Assembly (NCBI GenBank): GCA_913058245.1 | Contig: CAJXQJ010000023.1 | Coordinates: 1-34,301 of the forward strand | Length of the DNA stretch: 34,301 bases | Reading direction: 5' to 3' | Source of the DNA: an uncultured Colwellia sp. | Lineage (GTDB): Bacteria; Pseudomonadota; Gammaproteobacteria; Enterobacterales; Alteromonadaceae | Shown here: positions 1-9,563 of the stretch, piece after piece | Layout: each line of letters begins with the position of its first letter | Numbering within the stretch: the first letter of the stretch is position 1 | Program-made: the position numbers and the translations under genes | Notes under the pieces: generated by a model | The model's database searches: none | Told to the model about the DNA's origin: nothing | Seen by the model: the letters and a program-made list of their open reading frames with translations, nothing else

Positions 1-14
1 AATTAGGAGACCTC

Positions 15-1520
15 ATGGAGTTCAGTGTAAAAAGTGGCAGTCCGGAAAAACAACGTAGCGCCTGTATAGTTGTCGGTGTTTTCGAACCACGTCGTTTGTC
101 GGCTATCGCTGAGCAACTCGATGAAATTAGTGAAGGCTATATCAGCAATTTGCTACGTCGTGGAGACTTAGAAGGTAAATCAGGGCAAATGCTTTTATTG
201 CATCATGTACCTAACATTCTTAGTGAACGCGTACTTTTAGTTGGCTGTGGTAAAGAGCGTGAACTTGATGAACGCCAATACCGACAAATCATCAGCAAAA
301 CCATTAACACCTTAAATGAAACAGGTTCGATGGAAGCAGTATGTTTCTTATCTGAATTACATGTAAAAGGCCGCGATACTTATTGGAAAGTACGTCAAGC
401 AATAGAAGCTACCCAAGATTGCTTATACAGTTTTAACAGCTTAAAAACGGTAAAAGAAGAACCTCGTCGCCCATTACGCAAAATTGTATTTAATGTACCG
501 ACACGACGTGAGCTACCGATCGGCGAACGTGCAATCAGCCACGGTTTAGCAGTTTCTGAAGGTATCACTACGTGTAAGAATGTTGCCAATATGCCACCAA
601 ATATTTGTAACCCGGCATATTTAGCCGAACAAGCACAAATACTTGAAAATGACTACGACAATGTCAGTACACAAATTGTTGGTGAGCAAGAAATGGAAGA
701 GCTTGGTATGGGTTCGTACCTAGCCGTAGGCCGCGGCTCTGCTAATGAGTCACTCATGAGCATTATTAAATACAATGGTGCTGGCGATGATTCAAAACCA
801 GTTGTATTAGTGGGTAAGGGGCTAACCTTTGACAGTGGTGGAATTTCCTTGAAACCCGGCGCTGGCATGGATGAAATGAAGTATGACATGGGTGGCGCGG
901 CCGGCGTTTTAGGAGCAATGCACTCACTGGCGGAGCTTAATTTACCGATCAATGTTATTGGCGTTTTGGCTGGCTGTGAAAATATGCCTAGCAGCAACGC
1001 TTATCGCCCTGGCGATATACTCACAACTATGTCAGGTCAAACAGTTGAAGTATTAAATACTGACGCTGAAGGTCGACTAGTTTTGTGTGACGCACTTACC
1101 TATGTAGAGCGCTATGACCCTGAACTTGTAATTGATGTAGCTACCTTAACTGGTGCATGTGTTGTTGCTTTAGGCGCACACGCGACGGGCTTATTAAGTA
1201 GCCATAATCCGCTGGCTCACGAATTATTAAATGCTTCAGATCAAAGTGGCGATCGCGCATGGCGACTGCCATTATGGGATGATTATCAAGAACAGCTTGA
1301 AAGCCCATTTGCTGATTTTACCAATTTAGGTGGTAAAGAAGCTGGCACCATTACTGCGGCATGTTTCTTAGCTCGTTTTACTAAAAAGTATCATTGGGCA
1401 CATTTAGATGTTGCTGGCACTGCATGGCGCGGGGGTAAGAACAAGGGTTCTACCGGTCGCCCTGTTAGTATGCTTACGCAATTTTTATTAAATCGTTCTG
1501 GTGCTGAGCAAGGCGAATAA
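15..1520 (+). CDS. pepA: Leucyl aminopeptidase PepA (M17 family)
   Basis: Cytosolic Zn/Mn-dependent exopeptidase that removes N-terminal residues. In E. coli the protein also binds DNA, at carAB and in Xer recombination; that role is not shown here. The 501-residue length is normal for PepA. The M17 signature NTDAEGRL is at residues 348-355. Metal ligands aligned to E. coli PepA are Lys268, Asp273, Asp291, Asp350 and Glu352, with catalytic Lys280 and Arg354. The N-terminal ~165 residues are the variable domain. AGGAG lies 6 nt before the ATG. The gene is followed by holC after 29 nt and then valS, the same order as in many gammaproteobacteria, so the three are probably co-transcribed. The promoter is outside or at the very edge of the window. 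Confidence 0.97.
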   Translation: MEFSVKSGSPEKQRSACIVVGVFEPRRLSAIAEQLDEISEGYISNLLRRGDLEGKSGQMLLLHHVPNILSERVLLVGCGKERELDERQYRQIISKTINTLNETGSMEAVCFLSELHVKGRDTYWKVRQAIEATQDCLYSFNSLKTVKEEPRRPLRKIVFNVPTRRELPIGERAISHGLAVSEGITTCKNVANMPPNICNPAYLAEQAQILENDYDNVSTQIVGEQEMEELGMGSYLAVGRGSANESLMSIIKYNGAGDDSKPVVLVGKGLTFDSGGISLKPGAGMDEMKYDMGGAAGVLGAMHSLAELNLPINVIGVLAGCENMPSSNAYRPGDILTTMSGQTVEVLNTDAEGRLVLCDALTYVERYDPELVIDVATLTGACVVALGAHATGLLSSHNPLAHELLNASDQSGDRAWRLPLWDDYQEQLESPFADFTNLGGKEAGTITAACFLARFTKKYHWAHLDVAGTAWRGGKNKGSTGRPVSMLTQFLLNRSGAEQGE

Positions 1521-1549
1521 TTTACTAAACTGATACGTGGAATAACGTC

Positions 1550-2026
1550 ATGCAAACCCAAGCAATGTTCTATAGCATTGAAGCGCAAAGTAAAATAACA
1601 GGTGTAGCTGAACAGCAATTACACCTGCACTATGCGTGTTTGCAAGCGGCTTACTTTTATCGCCAAAATCAGCGAGTATTTATATATACTCAAAATCAAG
1701 AAAATGCTCATAACATCGATGAAATGTTATGGGCATTTGATCCTGATAGCTTTGTACCCCATAACCTTATCGGAGAGGGGCCAAAACAAGGTGCTGCTGT
1801 TGAAATAAGTTGGCAGCCACCAACAAACCGCCGCGCGGTTATAATCAATTTAACTAGCGATGTGCCTAACTTCGCTAACCAATTTTCACATCTGATAGAT
1901 TTTGTTCCAGCCGACGAAACCCTGAAAGAGCAAGCACGCAATCGTTTTCGTACTTGTCGTCAATGGGGTTTTAATGTTGCTCATCAAGTAGCTAACGCCC
2001 AACAAACTATCGATACTACAAGTTAA
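1550..2026 (+). CDS. holC: DNA polymerase III chi subunit HolC
   Basis: Chi is the clamp-loader accessory subunit that binds psi (HolD) and contacts SSB on the lagging strand. The 158-residue product is slightly longer than E. coli chi (147). It shows the family layout: an N-terminal YxLEAQSK-like segment, a central stretch ending [19 protein letters not shown] (residues ~62-75), then IINLTSDVP and FVPADE. The W-x-F-x-P-x-S-F-x-P-H segment ([13 protein letters not shown]) is typical of chi and helps identify it. It sits between pepA and valS, where holC lies in E. coli. The ATG at 1550 follows a weak GTGGAA Shine-Dalgarno. The calls rest on motif memory plus synteny. Confidence 0.92.
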   Translation: MQTQAMFYSIEAQSKITGVAEQQLHLHYACLQAAYFYRQNQRVFIYTQNQENAHNIDEMLWAFDPDSFVPHNLIGEGPKQGAAVEISWQPPTNRRAVIINLTSDVPNFANQFSHLIDFVPADETLKEQARNRFRTCRQWGFNVAHQVANAQQTIDTTS

Positions 2027-2048
2027 AAATCTTCTGACGGAAAATCTG

Positions 2049-4907
2049 ATGGAAAAAACATTTACCCCTTCTGACATTGAACAATCCCTCTATAAAAGCT
2101 GGGAAGAGCAAGGTTACTTTAGCCCAACAGGCGAAGGTGACGGTTACTGTATCGCGATTCCACCACCAAATGTCACTGGTAGTTTGCATATGGGGCATGC
2201 GTTTCAACAAACCATCATGGACACTTTAACGCGTTATCAACGCATGCAAGGCAAAAACACCTTGTGGCAAACCGGTTGTGATCACGCGGGTATTGCCACG
2301 CAAATGGTTGTTGAACGCAAAATAGCAGCGGAAGAAGAAAAAACCCGTCATGATTATGGTCGTGACGCTTTCATTGACAAAATTTGGCAATGGAAAGAAG
2401 AGTCAGGTGGCACTATTGGCAAGCAAATGCGTCGACTAGGTAACTCAATTGATTGGTCGCGTGAACGCTTTACTATGGATGATGGCATGTCTGAAGCCGT
2501 ACAAGAAGTATTTGTACGCTTATTTGAAGACGACCTAATTTACCGAGGTAAGCGCTTAGTTAACTGGGATCCTAAATTCCATACCGCCATCTCTGACTTA
2601 GAAGTAGAAAACAAAGACAAAAAAGGCCACATGTGGCATTTACGCTACCCACTTGCTAACGGCGCAAAAACAGCAGAGGGTAACGACTACTTAGTTGTTG
2701 CAACAACTCGTCCAGAAACCATGTTAGGTGATACCGGCGTTGCCGTAAACCCGGAAGACCCACGCTATAAAAACTTAATTGGTCAACATGTTTTACTACC
2801 ATTAGTAAATCGCTTAATTCCAATTGTTGGCGATGAACATGCCGATATGGAAAAAGGCACAGGTTGTGTAAAAATCACTCCAGCTCATGACTTTAATGAC
2901 AATGAGGTTGGTAAGCGCCACGATTTACCTTTAATTAATATTCTTGATAAAAATGCAGCTATTTTAGCGACTGCTGAAGTTTACAATACCAATGGTGAAG
3001 AATCAGATGTTTATAACACTGACTTGCCAAGTGAATTTGCTGGCATGGACCGTTTTGTCGCTCGTAAAGCTATTGTTGCTGCGTTTGATGAACTAGGTTT
3101 ATTAGTTGAAGTTAAAGAGCATGACTTAGTTGCACCATACGGTGATCGTTCTGGTGTCATTATTGAACCATTATTAACCGACCAATGGTATGTGCGCGCT
3201 GCACCACTGGCAAAACCAGCCGTTGAAGCTGTTGAAAATGGTGACATTGAATTTGTTCCTAAACAATATGAAAACATGTACAACGCTTGGATGCGTGATA
3301 TTCAAGACTGGTGTATATCTCGCCAACTTTGGTGGGGGCACAGAATTCCAGCATGGTATGACGATTCAGGCAAAGTTTATGTTGGCCGCAGCGAAGCTGA
3401 AGTGCGTGAAAAGCACAATATTGCTAGCGACATCACCTTAAACCAAGACAACGACGTTTTAGATACTTGGTTCTCTTCAGCTTTGTGGACATTCTCTACA
3501 CTGGGCTGGCCAAACAGTATGGAAGATTTAAAGAAATTCCATTCAACTGATGTACTAGTAACCGGTTTTGATATAATTTTCTTCTGGGTTGCCCGTATGA
3601 TCATGATGACCATGCACTTCATTAAAGATGAAAACGGTAAACCACAAGTGCCATTCAAAAAGGTTTACGTTACCGGTCTTATTCGCGATGAAAATGGCGA
3701 TAAAATGAGTAAGTCAAAAGGAAATGTTGTTGATCCATTAGATATGATTGACGGTATTTCTTTAGAAAACTTACTTGAAAAGCGCACTGGCAATATGATG
3801 CAGCCACAATTGGCTAAGAAAATTACCAAGCTGACTAAAAAAGAATACCCTGATGGTATTGAGGCCCACGGTACTGACGCGTTACGCTTTACATTAACAT
3901 CTGTGGCATCGACTGGCCGCGATATTAGTTGGGATATGAAGCGTCTAGAGGGTTACCGTAACTTTACCAATAAGCTATGGAATGCCAGCCGCTATGTCAT
4001 GATGAATACTGAAGAGTTTGATTGTGGTAAAGCAGAAAATTCTGAGATGGAGTTTTCATTAGCAGATCGTTGGATTCAAGGACAATTTCAACAAACAGTT
4101 AAAACCGTACATGAAGCGTTTGATACTTTCCGATTTGATATAGCGTCACAAGCGCTTTATGAGTTTACGTGGAATCAATTCTGTGACTGGTACTTAGAGC
4201 TAACTAAGCCGGTATTATTCAAAGGGACTGAAGCACAACAACGTGGTACTCGCCATACACTAGTTAATGTATTAGAAAGTTTGCTACGCTTAATGCACCC
4301 TATTATGCCATTTATCACGGAAACGATTTGGCAACGTGTTACACCGCTTACTCGCTTTGAGAAAACGGGCGATAGTATTATGGTGCAAAGCTTCCCTCAG
4401 TTTGACCAAAGCTTATGTGATCAAACCGCTATTGACGACTTAGAGTGGGTAAAACAGTTTATTGTTGCTGTTCGTAATATTCGTGGAGAAATGGATATTG
4501 CCCCAAGCAAGCCGTTACCTGTACTATTAAAAAATGTTAGCGCAGAAGATCAGCGTCGCTTATCAGACAATGAGCAATTTATTAGTGCGTTGGCTAAATT
4601 GGAAAGCATTACTGTTTTAGCTGACGATGATAATGGCCCAGCTTCTGCCACCGCCGTAGTTGGAGATTTATCATTATTAATCCCTATGGCAGGCTTAATT
4701 GACAAAGATGCAGAATTAGCACGCTTAGACAAAGCCATTGATAAGCTTACAAAAGATGCTGACCGCGTTCGTGGTAAACTGAACAATGAAAATTTTGTTG
4801 GTAAAGCACCTGAAGCAGTTATCAACAAAGAAAAAGCTAAGCTAGCTGAAGCTGAGTCAACCTTAGCTAAAATGGTTGACCAGAAAGCGCAAATAGCAGA
4901 AATGTAA
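2049..4907 (+). CDS. valS: Valyl-tRNA synthetase ValS
   Basis: Class I aminoacyl-tRNA synthetase that charges tRNA-Val; cytosolic and essential. The product is 952 residues, close to E. coli ValS (951). Ordered features are the HIGH-type motif HMGH at residues 47-50 after PPPNVTG, the large CP1 editing domain (with the [12 protein letters not shown] segment near 220), WFSSALWT near 475, the KMSKS loop at 552-556, the anticodon-binding domain, and a C-terminal coiled-coil arm rich in Lys/Glu/Ala (about 885-950). It starts 22 nt after holC, with a poor Shine-Dalgarno (GACGGAAAA about 8 nt upstream), consistent with translation as part of the pepA-holC-valS unit. A strong terminator follows. No frameshift or missing motif was seen. 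Confidence 0.98.
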   Translation: MEKTFTPSDIEQSLYKSWEEQGYFSPTGEGDGYCIAIPPPNVTGSLHMGHAFQQTIMDTLTRYQRMQGKNTLWQTGCDHAGIATQMVVERKIAAEEEKTRHDYGRDAFIDKIWQWKEESGGTIGKQMRRLGNSIDWSRERFTMDDGMSEAVQEVFVRLFEDDLIYRGKRLVNWDPKFHTAISDLEVENKDKKGHMWHLRYPLANGAKTAEGNDYLVVATTRPETMLGDTGVAVNPEDPRYKNLIGQHVLLPLVNRLIPIVGDEHADMEKGTGCVKITPAHDFNDNEVGKRHDLPLINILDKNAAILATAEVYNTNGEESDVYNTDLPSEFAGMDRFVARKAIVAAFDELGLLVEVKEHDLVAPYGDRSGVIIEPLLTDQWYVRAAPLAKPAVEAVENGDIEFVPKQYENMYNAWMRDIQDWCISRQLWWGHRIPAWYDDSGKVYVGRSEAEVREKHNIASDITLNQDNDVLDTWFSSALWTFSTLGWPNSMEDLKKFHSTDVLVTGFDIIFFWVARMIMMTMHFIKDENGKPQVPFKKVYVTGLIRDENGDKMSKSKGNVVDPLDMIDGISLENLLEKRTGNMMQPQLAKKITKLTKKEYPDGIEAHGTDALRFTLTSVASTGRDISWDMKRLEGYRNFTNKLWNASRYVMMNTEEFDCGKAENSEMEFSLADRWIQGQFQQTVKTVHEAFDTFRFDIASQALYEFTWNQFCDWYLELTKPVLFKGTEAQQRGTRHTLVNVLESLLRLMHPIMPFITETIWQRVTPLTRFEKTGDSIMVQSFPQFDQSLCDQTAIDDLEWVKQFIVAVRNIRGEMDIAPSKPLPVLLKNVSAEDQRRLSDNEQFISALAKLESITVLADDDNGPASATAVVGDLSLLIPMAGLIDKDAELARLDKAIDKLTKDADRVRGKLNNENFVGKAPEAVINKEKAKLAEAESTLAKMVDQKAQIAEM

Positions 4908-4930
4908 GTACTTTGTTAAAAAAACACCTT

Positions 4931-4961
4931 AAAAGCCAGCATCTTAGCTGGCTTTTTTTTG
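4931..4961 (+). terminator. Rho-independent terminator after valS
   Basis: AAAAGCCAGC pairs with GCTGGCTTTT around an ATCTTA loop and is followed by an unbroken T-run (4953-4960). It closes the pepA-holC-valS transcript and separates it from the cold-shock gene. Confidence 0.9.
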
Positions 4962-5015
4962 TCATAAAAAAGTAAAGTAATCTTCATTTTTTTTAGAGAT
5001 TCCTGATTTTTATTG

Positions 5016-5215
5016 TGGTAACATGTTTTCGCGTTGAGTTTTTGCGTTTCGGGAGAAGGAGAGATCTTCAAGTCTTTAGACTTATAGGTCAGCCTAGACG
5101 CTTTAATATGTGTTACTGGAAACCTTTCTCTGTCTGTACTTTAGGTAGAGGGCATTTACTCCGTATATGGCCATTTTGGCTAAACTTTAATTTTTGACCT
5201 GCGAGAAATGTTGGT
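5016..5215 (+). promoter_or_regulatory. Long structured 5' leader of the cold-shock gene
   Basis: About 185-200 nt lie between a candidate extended -10 element (TGGTAACAT, 5016-5024; no good -35 seen) and the csp start. The leader contains a 14-nt perfect palindrome AAGTCTTTAGACTT (5070-5083), the GCCATTTTGGC hairpin near 5170, and G/A-rich and pyrimidine-rich blocks that can pair. E. coli cspA-type mRNAs have leaders of roughly this length that refold in the cold to expose the start site. By analogy this leader is likely a temperature-responsive element. The fold itself was not computed. An open frame across it (5015-5197, GTG start) is judged fortuitous. Confidence 0.5.
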
Positions 5216-5425
5216 ATGTCTGATACAGTAACTGGTAAAGTAAAATTTTTTAACGAATCAAAAGGATTTGGTTTCATCGAGCAAGAGAATGGTCCTGACG
5301 TGTTTGTTCACTTCAGCGCAATCTCTGGTGACGGTTTCCGCACTTTGACTGACGGTCAAGCGGTAACTTTCAGCGTAAAACAAGGCCAAAAAGGTCCTGA
5401 AGCTGAAAACGTAGTTGCATCTTAA
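5216..5425 (+). CDS. Cold-shock protein, CspA family
   Basis: A single OB-fold cold-shock domain of 69 residues that binds single-stranded RNA/DNA and acts as an RNA chaperone. RNP1 (KGFGFI) is at residues 16-21 and RNP2 (VFVHF) at 29-33, with the aromatic residues used for base stacking all present. Family length is 65-75 residues. It stands alone: a terminator precedes its leader region and another follows 45 nt after the stop. The Shine-Dalgarno is weak (GAGA 11 nt upstream), which fits control through leader structure. Which E. coli Csp paralogue it matches cannot be decided from sequence alone, so no symbol is given. Confidence 0.95.
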   Translation: MSDTVTGKVKFFNESKGFGFIEQENGPDVFVHFSAISGDGFRTLTDGQAVTFSVKQGQKGPEAENVVAS

Positions 5426-5470
5426 TTTAAAAGTGCATATTTACCTTTAGCGTTTGTTAAAGGTAACATA

Positions 5471-5500
5471 AAAAAACGAAACCTCTGGTTTCGTTTTTTT
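5471..5500. terminator. Bidirectional terminator between csp and hemH
   Basis: A 13-bp perfect stem (AAAAAACGAAACC with GGTTTCGTTTTTT) closes a 3-nt TCT loop. It has T-runs on both strands and sits between the convergent csp and hemH genes, so it can end both transcripts. Confidence 0.9.
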
Positions 5501-5531
5501 GTTTCTGTCAGTGTAATATTTATATTTCACA

Positions 5532-6548
5532 TTACTTGTTGATATGGGGCTCTATTAATTCCACCATAGCGGCAATATGCATGTCGTCGTCATTTAACGC
5601 TGGAATATAATGGTATTGCTCACCACCAGCACACATAAATATCTCTCTATTTTCGTGTACCAACTCTTCCAACGTTTCTAAACAATCGGCACTAAATGCC
5701 GGGCTTATAATGGCGACATGCTTATTATTTTCTGCCAAGCTTGCCAAAGTTTCATCAGTATAAGGTTTAAGCCATTCAGCCTTTCCAAAGCGTGATTGGA
5801 AGGTCATAACGTAATCATCGTCACCTAAACCTAACTCAGCTGCCACCAAACGCGTGGTTTTATGACTAAAGCAATAATACGGGTCACCTTGCTCTAGAAA
5901 GTACTTAGGCATGCCATGATAAGAAAATACCAGTTTGTCTGGTTTACCATGAACTTCAATATGCTTGCTGATGCTCTGCGCCAATGCTTTTATATATAAT
6001 GGTTGGTCATGATAGCCACTTTGAAAGTGAATGCTTGGGATCCAACGCCAAGTTTTAATTTTGTTAAACACCGCGTCAAATGTAGAGCCAGTTGTTGGGC
6101 CACCATATTGAGGATACAAAGGCAGCACAACAATGTTGTTTACCCCTTGCTCTTGAAAATTTTCTAGGGCACTACTGATTGATGGATTACCATAACGCAT
6201 AGCAATATCCACCATAACTTTATCACCATATTTTTCAGTTAGCATTTGTTCAACTTTCACTTTTTGCTGTCGGCTAATAACTAACAACGGCGAACCTTGT
6301 TCGGTCCATATGCTTTCGTATAATTTCGCTGATTTTTTTGGTCGAACACGCAAAATAATGCCATGTAAAATGACTAACCAAATCAGCCGAGGTATTTCAA
6401 CCACACGAGGATCAGACAAAAATTCACGTAAATATCGACGCAATGCACCCGCTGTTGGGCTATCTGGCGTACCAAGATTTGTTAATAGCACCCCTGTTTT
6501 TGCTGTGCAATCATGAATTTTTTTGCTTTTTCCTGCATACCTTGACAT
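5532..6548 (-). CDS. hemH: Ferrochelatase HemH
   Basis: Inserts Fe2+ into protoporphyrin IX, the last step of haem synthesis, at the inner face of the cytoplasmic membrane. The product is 338 residues (E. coli 320). Family segments in order are GVLLTNLGTPDSPT (19-32), LPLYPQYGGPTTGSTFD (142-158), FSYHGMPKYFLEQGDPY (208-224) with the catalytic His211, FQSRFGKAEWLKPYTDE (~250-266), and SPAFSADCLETLEEL. No Fe-S cluster cysteine set is evident at the C terminus. The ATG at 6548 has GAGA 6 nt upstream and starts 9 nt after the stop of the upstream peroxidase gene, so the pair is likely an operon. Supplying haem fits the ccm genes that diverge from it. Confidence 0.97.
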   Translation of the reverse strand: MSRYAGKSKKIHDCTAKTGVLLTNLGTPDSPTAGALRRYLREFLSDPRVVEIPRLIWLVILHGIILRVRPKKSAKLYESIWTEQGSPLLVISRQQKVKVEQMLTEKYGDKVMVDIAMRYGNPSISSALENFQEQGVNNIVVLPLYPQYGGPTTGSTFDAVFNKIKTWRWIPSIHFQSGYHDQPLYIKALAQSISKHIEVHGKPDKLVFSYHGMPKYFLEQGDPYYCFSHKTTRLVAAELGLGDDDYVMTFQSRFGKAEWLKPYTDETLASLAENNKHVAIISPAFSADCLETLEELVHENREIFMCAGGEQYHYIPALNDDDMHIAAMVELIEPHINK

Positions 6549-6557
6549 AACGTTTCT

Positions 6558-7109
6558 CTACAAAATAGTGTTAACGGCGTTAACAAAAACTTCTGAATCC
6601 GGTGTTACTCGGCTGTTAAAGTGCTTAATGGTCTTGCCATCAGCGCTAACTAAATATTTATAAAAATTCCACTTAGGTGCCGTCGTTTTATCGGCTAGCT
6701 CTTGAAAAATAGGGTGTGCATTGCTGCCCCAAACATGTACAGGAGAAAGCATATTAAAAGTAACACCATAATTTACAAAGCAAATATCGGCAGTATCTTT
6801 CTCATCATCTTCTTCCTGAAAAAAGTCATCTGAAGGAAAACCAATAACCACCAACCCTTGGTCTTTATATTCTTTATGTAATGCCTCAAGTGCAGTAAAT
6901 TGCGGCGTAAAACCACAATGGCTGGCAGTATTCACAATTAACATCGGCTTACCAGCGGTTAACGCACAAAGATCAAGCATTTCCTTAGCATGCAACTTTT
7001 TCTCGCTGTGCTGCATAAACGACAAGCATTGTGGCGTGTTTGCTTGATCTTTTGCATAACTATTAAATGAAATTAGCGCAATAAATGCGATCAGCATCAA
7101 GGTTTTCAT
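6558..7109 (-). CDS. Periplasmic Cys-type glutathione peroxidase
   Basis: A thiol peroxidase of the GPx family, 183 residues, with a Sec-type signal peptide (residues 1-19, cleavage near SYA|K), so likely periplasmic. The peroxidatic Cys65 lies in NTASHCGFTPQF, where mammalian enzymes carry selenocysteine. The WNF motif is at 147-149. Cys110 (DICFVNYG) aligns with the resolving Cys of thioredoxin-dependent GPx enzymes. The usual FPCNQF motif is replaced by FPSDDF (91-96), so the catalytic-tetrad Gln is lost. This suggests a divergent subgroup whose reductant is not glutathione; that is inference. It is the first gene of a probable two-gene unit with hemH and diverges from ccmA across 327 bp. 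Confidence 0.88.
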   Translation of the reverse strand: MKTLMLIAFIALISFNSYAKDQANTPQCLSFMQHSEKKLHAKEMLDLCALTAGKPMLIVNTASHCGFTPQFTALEALHKEYKDQGLVVIGFPSDDFFQEEDDEKDTADICFVNYGVTFNMLSPVHVWGSNAHPIFQELADKTTAPKWNFYKYLVSADGKTIKHFNSRVTPDSEVFVNAVNTIL

Positions 7110-7436
7110 GAATTTCCTTATTAAACGGTTTATCGCGCTATATTATCGTAAATATCAAAGCAAAGGAATTTCCCGTACTTGCAATTAATACTTTCACTCT
7201 ATAAATATTAATACTTAGCTATTATTTGATTAAATATCATCATGTTACTTTATGCCGAAATTTAATCGTATGGCTGTTAATCGAGCCGGAAAAACTAGCG
7301 TTTATAGAATGATATAGTATCATAGCGAGTGTTTAGTGCGATCAAAGTCAAAATATAGTGACATAAGTCAAATCCTAATCGCATTTATTACGCTATTATC
7401 ACCCCATATCGCAATACATCAGTTAAGTGGATAGGT
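7110..7436. other. Divergent intergenic region between peroxidase gene and ccmA
   Basis: Contains no gene. It is AT-rich and must hold the promoters of both flanking units. Visible elements are a 6-3-6 inverted repeat ATGATATAGTATCAT (7309-7323), an octamer AAGTCAAA repeated 20 bp apart (7345-7352 and 7365-7372), an FNR/CRP-type dyad (7358-7371) and a -10-like TATTAT (7394-7399). The peroxidase promoter could not be placed with confidence. Confidence 0.5.
7358..7371 (+). promoter_or_regulatory. Candidate FNR/CRP-superfamily site upstream of ccmA
   Basis: GTGACATAAGTCAA resembles TTGAC-N4-GTCAA, the form bound by FNR/ANR-type regulators, and matches 7 of the 10 conserved positions of TTGAT-N4-ATCAA. 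Its centre lies about 41.5 bp before the start site expected from TATTAT at 7394-7399, the class II activator position. Anaerobic control of ccm genes is known in E. coli. No -35 match is present, which fits an activated promoter. This is an inference from pattern only. Confidence 0.35.
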
Positions 7437-8108
7437 TTGTCGAATTTAAACGTAAAAGTTGAAACAACAACACAGGCTACAGAAACGTTATTAAGTGCTC
7501 GTGATTTAACTTGTATTCGTGAAGAACGAGTATTATTTGAAGCGCTCAACATTAATATTTTTGCTGGCGATATCGTTCAAATTGAAGGCCCTAACGGCGC
7601 TGGAAAAACTAGCTTACTTCGCATTCTTGCTGGTTTGTCGCAACCATACGACGGCACCATTTATTTTCAAGACCAAGCAGTTGCTCAGCAACGGGAAAAC
7701 TTTCATCAAAACTTACTTTATTTAGGGCATCTACCCGGCGTTAAAGGTGAAATGACCGCCCAAGAAAATTTAGAGTTTAATTTGGCATTGCATGGATTAA
7801 ATGCTGATTGTGCTGAAGAAACACTGGCAGAAGTCAACTTGTTAGGTTTCGAAGATGCTCTCGCGTCACATTTAAGTGCCGGTCAGCACCGCCGTATTTC
7901 TTTAGCCCGTTTATGGCAAAGCCAGCATAAAATTTGGATTTTAGATGAACCGTTTACCGCTATCGACAAACTAGGGGTAGAAAAGTTAGAACAATTATTT
8001 GTACAGCATGCCAACAATGGCGGCTGCGTTATTCTTACCACGCATCAAGATTTATCATTACCCGCTGAGCGAGTAAAGAAAGTCAAATTAGCTTATCGTT
8101 TTTATTAG
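7437..8108 (+). CDS. ccmA: Haem-exporter ATPase CcmA
   Basis: ATP-binding subunit of the CcmABCD complex, which releases haem-loaded CcmE during cytochrome c maturation (System I). The product is 223 residues from a TTG start (E. coli 207). Walker A GPNGAGKT is at 51-58, the ABC signature LSAGQ at 146-150, Walker B IWILDEP at 166-172, and the H-loop TTH follows. The start is inferred. No ATG occurs in frame before the Walker A region, and TTG at 7437 is the first usable codon, preceded by GGATAGG. It is the first gene of ccmABCDE. Expression may respond to oxygen through the dyad upstream. Confidence 0.93.
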   Translation: MSNLNVKVETTTQATETLLSARDLTCIREERVLFEALNINIFAGDIVQIEGPNGAGKTSLLRILAGLSQPYDGTIYFQDQAVAQQRENFHQNLLYLGHLPGVKGEMTAQENLEFNLALHGLNADCAEETLAEVNLLGFEDALASHLSAGQHRRISLARLWQSQHKIWILDEPFTAIDKLGVEKLEQLFVQHANNGGCVILTTHQDLSLPAERVKKVKLAYRFY

Positions 8109-8119
8109 GGTAATCATTT

Positions 8120-8803
8120 ATGACACAACTTTCTTATCGCGCCGCCTTTTCGTTAATTGTAAAAAGAGACTTGATGATCGCTTTTCGTCATCGTGACGAT
8201 ATCATTAACCCGTTATTGTTTTTCATCATTGTTGTCTCTTTATTTCCGCTAGGTATTGGACCTGAAAGCACAACATTATCACGTATAGCACCCGGCATTA
8301 TTTGGGTAGCAGCATTATTATCCACCCTACTTTCACTCGATAGGTTATTTAAATCTGACCATGCTGATGGTTCATTAGAACAAATGCTTTTAAGCCCGCA
8401 CCCAGTATTTATCTTAGTTATTGCCAAAATTTTTGCTCATTGGTTATTAACCGGCTTACCCCTGATTTTAATCGCGCCTTTACTTGCTGTGTTACTACAT
8501 TTACACGAGAGTAGTTATGGCGCCCTAATGCTAACGTTACTATTGGGAACACCAGTATTAAGTTTATTAGGCGCCATTGGCGTTGCTCTAACTGTTGGCA
8601 TTAAAAAAGGTGGCGTATTATTAAGCTTACTGGTGCTGCCGCTTTACATTCCGGTACTTATTTTTGCTACCAGCGCAATTGATACCGCAGCAATGAACTT
8701 ACCTTATAACGGCCAACTTGCTATAATCGCGGCAATATTTTTTGGTTCGTTAACCTTAGCCCCTTTTGCTGTAAGTGCAGCACTGAAAGTGAGTACAAAT
8801 TAA
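8120..8803 (+). CDS. ccmB: Haem-exporter permease CcmB
   Basis: Integral membrane subunit of CcmABCD, 227 residues (E. coli 220), with about six hydrophobic segments. The N-terminal ALIVKRDL-like and FRHRDDIINPLLFF segments, and the LDRLFKSDHADGSLEQMLLSP block near residues 73-93, are characteristic of CcmB. AGGG overlapping the ccmA stop serves as its ribosome site 10 nt before the ATG. It is followed by ccmC after a single base, which implies tight translational coupling. Confidence 0.94.
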   Translation: MTQLSYRAAFSLIVKRDLMIAFRHRDDIINPLLFFIIVVSLFPLGIGPESTTLSRIAPGIIWVAALLSTLLSLDRLFKSDHADGSLEQMLLSPHPVFILVIAKIFAHWLLTGLPLILIAPLLAVLLHLHESSYGALMLTLLLGTPVLSLLGAIGVALTVGIKKGGVLLSLLVLPLYIPVLIFATSAIDTAAMNLPYNGQLAIIAAIFFGSLTLAPFAVSAALKVSTN

Positions 8804-8804
8804 T

Positions 8805-9563
8805 ATGATGTGGAAATGGCTACACCCTTACGCAAACCCAGAAATTAGCTATCACTTTGCCGGTAAAATTTTACCTTGGTGCACACGTTTAGCAGTAACT
8901 TTCTTATCGGTTGGCTTAGTTTGGGCACTATTGTTTGCCCCTGCTGATTATCAGCAAGGTGATACCTTTAGAATATTTTATTTGCATGTACCCGCAGCCA
9001 TGTTGTCGATGGGCATTTATTTAGGTATGGCAATAGCTGCTTTATCAAGTTTAGTTTGGCAACTAAAACTTGCTGATGCGTCAGCTGCCGCTATGGCGCC
9101 AATAGGTGCAACATTCACCTTTATAGCACTCGTTACTGGCGCTGCCTGGGGCAAACCTATGTGGGGAACTTGGTGGATATGGGATGCTCGCTTAACGTCA
9201 GAACTAATATTACTATTTTTATACTTAGGGGTTATTGCCTTACATAATGCTTTTGAAGACAAAAGTTTGGCAGGAAAAGCCGCAGGTATTTTAGCACTTG
9301 TTGGTGTTATCAATTTGCCAATTATTAAATACTCGGTTGAATGGTGGAATACACTTCACCAAGGTGCAACAGTCAGCAAGTTAGGAAAGCCTGCAATGAC
9401 AGCTGATATGTTTTGGCCATTTTTAATTTGCTTCTTAGGCTTTGCATTTTTAGTTACAGCCTTAATTTGTATTCGATTTCGTACCGAGGTATTAAACCGA
9501 AATAGCATGCGCCCTTGGGTACGTGAACTAGTTGCAAAAGAGGAGAATACTCATGCAGTTTGA
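8805..9563 (+). CDS. ccmC: Haem-handling protein CcmC
   Basis: Inner-membrane protein of the haem-handling family that attaches haem to CcmE on the periplasmic side. The product is 252 residues with six membrane segments. The WWD-type motif WGTWWIWDARLTS starts at about residue 120. The two axial-ligand histidines are His61 (FYLHVPAAM) and His185 (WWNTLHQG), matching His60/His184 of E. coli CcmC. It begins one base after ccmB. The sequence opens with two Met codons (8805 and 8808), and the first was kept. The 3' end overlaps ccmD by 11 nt. Confidence 0.96.
   Translation: MMWKWLHPYANPEISYHFAGKILPWCTRLAVTFLSVGLVWALLFAPADYQQGDTFRIFYLHVPAAMLSMGIYLGMAIAALSSLVWQLKLADASAAAMAPIGATFTFIALVTGAAWGKPMWGTWWIWDARLTSELILLFLYLGVIALHNAFEDKSLAGKAAGILALVGVINLPIIKYSVEWWNTLHQGATVSKLGKPAMTADMFWPFLICFLGFAFLVTALICIRFRTEVLNRNSMRPWVRELVAKEENTHAV

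Noticed and set aside
653..997. Long antisense frame within pepA (and similar ones in valS, pgi and the RND permease)
   Set aside because: The opposite strand encodes a complete protein with all catalytic residues, so these are complementary-strand artefacts with no motif or ribosome site.
5015..5197. 60-codon open frame with a GTG start before the cold-shock gene
   Set aside because: No ribosome site, unusual composition (many Arg, Phe, Trp, Cys), and it coincides with the expected structured leader of csp.
7332..7345. Second FNR-like sequence TTTAG-N4-ATCAA
   Set aside because: One half is a poor match and the centre is about 68 bp before the likely start site. The downstream dyad at 7358-7371 fits better.
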